From Hymenopellis radicata (lineage: Eukaryota; Basidiomycota; Agaricomycetes; Agaricales; Physalacriaceae): a stretch of DNA of 64,000 nucleotides. Positions 61,440 through 64,000 of this stretch are shown one piece after another. The notes beneath the pieces are model-generated. The model had not been told where the DNA came from and searched no databases. It saw only the letters and a program-made list of their open reading frames with translations. Where the stretch lies: assembly GCA_015501595.1 (NCBI GenBank), contig JADNRX010000017.1, forward strand, positions 186,001 through 250,000, read 5' to 3'. Position 1 is the first letter of the stretch; each line of letters begins with the position of its first letter. A program made the position numbers and the translations under genes.

Positions 61440-62910
61440 GTTGAGGATAACACTGGTAATCTGTTTGACATCTTCGAAGGCGCGTATTGTCCTCCAATTC
61501 CTGATCGAGATTACACATCATCAGTGGTGGAACCTACGAATAAAAGAAAAAGAAACCTACATCGTTTGCACAACCGAAAGAGAGCGAAAATCCTGGCCAT
61601 AAGAGTGATCCATCCTCGCGCGTTCTCAGCTCCCGCTCAACGCGGAACGTTCGATCCCCTGAAAGGTCGTAGGCCCTGCACGAGTGGCGCATCCGGGTCG
61701 TACTCAGCATTCTCTAGCCCAGGAACAAAGTTGTTACACCATTCCCGCATGCGCACAACCTCCGGACTATCAAACGTCAGATCGAGCTCGTATTTATGAG
61801 GCTGCGCCAATCCTATATACAACCTCGCGAGTAAGCACCACTGCACGGAACCAACGAGTAGTGTACGCACCACCAAGAATAAGAGTATTATCATTCCTGG
61901 GAACAATGAACACAATATCCTCGTTCTCCCCACGCGTATCGTGGTGCGTCACCGCAAGCGCCTCAGTGACCTTCGGGAACGCCTTCCCATCATTGACCAC
62001 CCGGATTAATGCGCCACGCAGGGGATACACGGACGCGTCGGCAGCGAGTTCCAGACGAGACCCGTGGCATTGACGATAGCATCCGCACCAAACTCCGCCA
62101 AGAGTTCTTCCTCTTGACATAGCAAATCCCCGTTGATCCGGCGCGTCCGCAAAACCGCACCCTTGCAGATCAGCACCAAGCGGAGCGTAGGCGTTTGTGT
62201 CGATGACAGGGGCGAGGTGCTGGTACGCGTCGACGACTCCGGCTTTTGGTTTACGGCATGTTCTTTGACGATATTGGCGTCGCGGCGTACGCCTCTGATC
62301 TGGAAGAAGGCGACGCGAATACACTGTATATTCGTGTAGAAAGAGTGAAGGTTTACGTCTGACTGAGCGACGATCTCTTCGTATTTATCCAGTTGGCCGC
62401 GATCTGGCATCTCCTCGAGAACTTGGTCGAAGAAAACGTTGGCCATGCGCATGCGGACGCCATGATCGAGATACTCATTTGGGGGGAGCATTTTTTGGAG
62501 CTTGTCGAAGACGCGGTACGGGGTCATGCACCACCGCTTGGAGTTGTGGAGAGATACGACCTGAATCGAGGGATCAGCACGAAAGGCTCGAAGAGTTTGA
62601 CGCGACGTACATCAGTATGCTTTCCGCAGACTGCTGGCGGCCATTCCCATCTGGATATACAGAAGTAAGATATCGGTCGCGCAGATAGGTGTAACACGTA
62701 CAAAGCTCCAGCGATTTGGGACGTGGTAGAGAGATCGTCGAAGACGACCTTGTTGGGGCCGACACAGATGGCGCCATATGTTTCGAAGAGCTGCTGATGA
62801 CCTTACACCGTTTGAGGCGCAGAACGTGTACGGTGAGTCACAGGTCGGAGACTGCAGCGTGTGCAAGTTCAAGTTCAGCGGGGGTGAGAAATGACGCGTA
62901 ATCTGTATGC
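61440..62910 (-). pseudogene. D-amino-acid-oxidase-like FAD oxidoreductase, frameshifted
   Basis: Read from the right, pieces of one protein follow in family order but in changing frames: MTPYRVFDKLQKMLPPNEYL and MRMANVFFDQVLEEMPDRGQ; VVDAYQHLAPVIDTNAYA; KGAVLRTRRINGDLLCQEEE and EFGADAIVNATGL; VYPLRGALIRVVNDGKAFPK; EDIVFIVPRNDNTLILGG; an intron; then LAQPHKYELDLTFDSPEVVR, GLRPFRGSNV and FSLSFGCAND. These are blocks of the D-amino-acid-oxidase family (FAD-dependent oxidative deamination). At least three frame changes occur (near 62200, 62060 and 61650) and the GHGGAGxSLSFG loop is shortened, removing residues needed for FAD binding. The N-terminal FAD motif is not recognisable, so loss of function is likely. 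Confidence 0.6.
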
Positions 62911-63458
62911 TCGAAATGAGCGACCGGAGGTGCATATATGCGTCGGCAAACGTACCAAGAGCTAGGAATGAACACTTTGCATGAGCCCAACGGTCAGCTC
63001 CATCGACCAAGGGTCTGAGTCAGTCACTGGCACCCCTAATCAATTCGTCGAGCCCACAGGAGCGCTGCAGCTGGTGCGCGTGTTGAGCGCGGCGCCAGAG
63101 CGCTTTATGTCTGTGCGGACATGTGTCGCGTTGACACGCCCAAATCCATATCGGTGCTGTCCAAAGTCGCGCGCGCCCCGGAGCAGATCCAAGGTCGGAT
63201 GCCAGAACAGATCTAGCCAACTATGAGGTAGAGTTGGTGATAACGCGGGCGTTGCGGCAGCGAGAAAGACGATGAAGTCAGCCAGCATGGTGGTGGTAGA
63301 AGGAACGAAGCAGACGGCGACGCGACTACCGAGCAGAAGTTTGCGATGGCATTGTTTGGCTAGAGCCTTGCGATCACGTGATGCAAGCACGCCGCAAAAT
63401 TTGATCAAGTCGACCTTCTTACATTCATGTGCGACTGTCCAGCCCCTCAAGCCGAACT
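62911..63458. other. no supported gene
   Basis: A minus-strand frame at 63040-63450 starts at several alternative positions but shows no family or introns. The stretch separates the oxidase pseudogene from the fragments at the right edge. Confidence 0.3.
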
Positions 63459-63596
63459 CTTTGTCTCTGCGTGTCTTAACGCGTATAGGATATCTCGCAG
63501 ACCAATCTTACCTAGCCAAGGGCACCTCCGGCTTCTGGACAGTGGATATTATCAACCATATTTTGACATCGACACAAACGCCGTACTACGTGTACC
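63459..63596 (+). pseudogene. fragment of a YIP1-family Golgi membrane protein gene
   Basis: LADQSYLAKGTSGFWTVD is followed, one base out of frame, by YYQPYFDIDTNAVL, the conserved stretch just before the first membrane helix of YIP1-family proteins. The two parts join if one T is restored in GGATATTATC (63544-63550). Nothing resembling the following membrane domain (DLYGPFW and helices) is present downstream, so only a fragment remains. Confidence 0.45.
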
Positions 63597-63743
63597 CAAC
63601 CTCTTACATGGATCTTGAAACGGTGCGTTTGCGAGCCTATTCGTCGACGAAGCTGACACCGTCGTCCTCAGGCCGAACAGAACGTCTGGGATCAAAGACC
63701 GAAACGAAGTTGCGGATGTTCTATTCCCGCTTGACGTCTACCC

Positions 63744-64000
63744 ACCGACCCATCTCCCAAACTTCGCATTCTACAGACACTTGTTTTCCTCATCACCAAC
63801 TTTCCAGCGATACACGTCGACCAACTAGGAGACGTGAGTGTTCAATATTCTCTCATCCACTATCCTGACCATACATCTAGGCCTTATTACTATGCTTCAA
63901 GCTGCAGGAGTCCAAGATCGCAGTCGTCTCCTCACCAGCGGCTGCTACACTTCGTCAACTCGTCATGTTCGTCGTGGACAAAATGGTAGACGAAGACAGG
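63744..64000 (+). CDS. MON2: MON2-like endosome-Golgi trafficking protein, partial, runs off the right edge
   Basis: An exon reaching 63833 encodes PSPKLRILQTLVFLITNFPA IHVDQLGD; a 47-bp intron (63834-63880) leads to an exon starting at 63881 with ALLLCFKLQESKIAVVSS and AAATLRQLVMFVVDKMVDED, open to the window end. These are the N-terminal DCB-type blocks of MON2, a large Sec7/BIG-related scaffold of endosome-to-Golgi traffic. About the first 130 residues expected in MON2 were not found upstream; the sequence there belongs to the YIP1 fragment and other frames. The gene may be 5'-truncated or its first exons may be unrecognised. Confidence 0.6.

Overview
The window reads as nuclear DNA of a basidiomycete fungus, most likely an agaricomycete (mushroom-forming lineage). 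The signs are many short introns (mostly 45-70 bp, GTRNGT donors, CTRAY-like branch points, CAG/TAG acceptors), several F-box/leucine-rich-type genes in different states of decay, and protein families I know mainly from Agaricomycetes. No rRNA gene, complete tRNA gene, operon or CRISPR array was seen.

Layout. 0-9.3 kb: a decayed F-box gene, mitochondrial methionyl-tRNA formyltransferase (FMT1, seven exons), an HELGH-motif protein, a small Gly/His-rich stress-type gene with an in-frame stop, and an intact F-box gene. 9.9-12.6 kb: two tandem genes, each made of two copies of a domain resembling a PD-(D/E)XK nuclease fold. 13.0-17.8 kb: one very long Ser/Pro/Gln-rich minus-strand gene; a shorter paralogue with the same C-terminal domain and last introns lies at 59.0-61.4 kb. 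20.7-26.2 kb: an acidic protein of unknown function, then the CAP-G/Ycg1 condensin subunit gene. 26.2-39.6 kb is gene-poor and repeat-rich: minisatellite, gene remnants, a 2.4 kb foldback element carrying telomere-like motifs, and a Tc1/mariner-like MITE that splits a reading frame. 40.4-46.4 kb: a dual-specificity phosphatase, then an HNH-nuclease-type gene flanked by two diverged copies of one F-box gene. 47.4-47.9 kb: a MITE with a 10-bp target duplication. 48.2-49.1 kb: a divergent gene pair, one member a 70-residue Cys-rich peptide with an RLRGG motif. 49.6-54.3 kb: an F-box pseudogene and a divergent cyclin-box protein. 55.3-61.4 kb: a small membrane protein, SEC23 of the COPII coat, and the second Pro/Gln-rich paralogue with a repeat-filled 666-bp intron. 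61.4-64 kb: a decayed D-amino-acid-oxidase-like gene, a YIP1-family fragment, and exons of a MON2-like trafficking gene running off the right edge.

The housekeeping genes (FMT1, condensin, DUSP, SEC23, MON2) are unrelated in pathway and do not form a cluster. A recurring feature is single-base indels, often shortened homopolymers, breaking genes expected to be intact, including essential SEC23. Either the assembly is incompletely polished or decay is widespread; this should be kept in mind when reading every pseudogene call here. All exon borders were placed by eye from splice motifs, reading phase and family resemblance.
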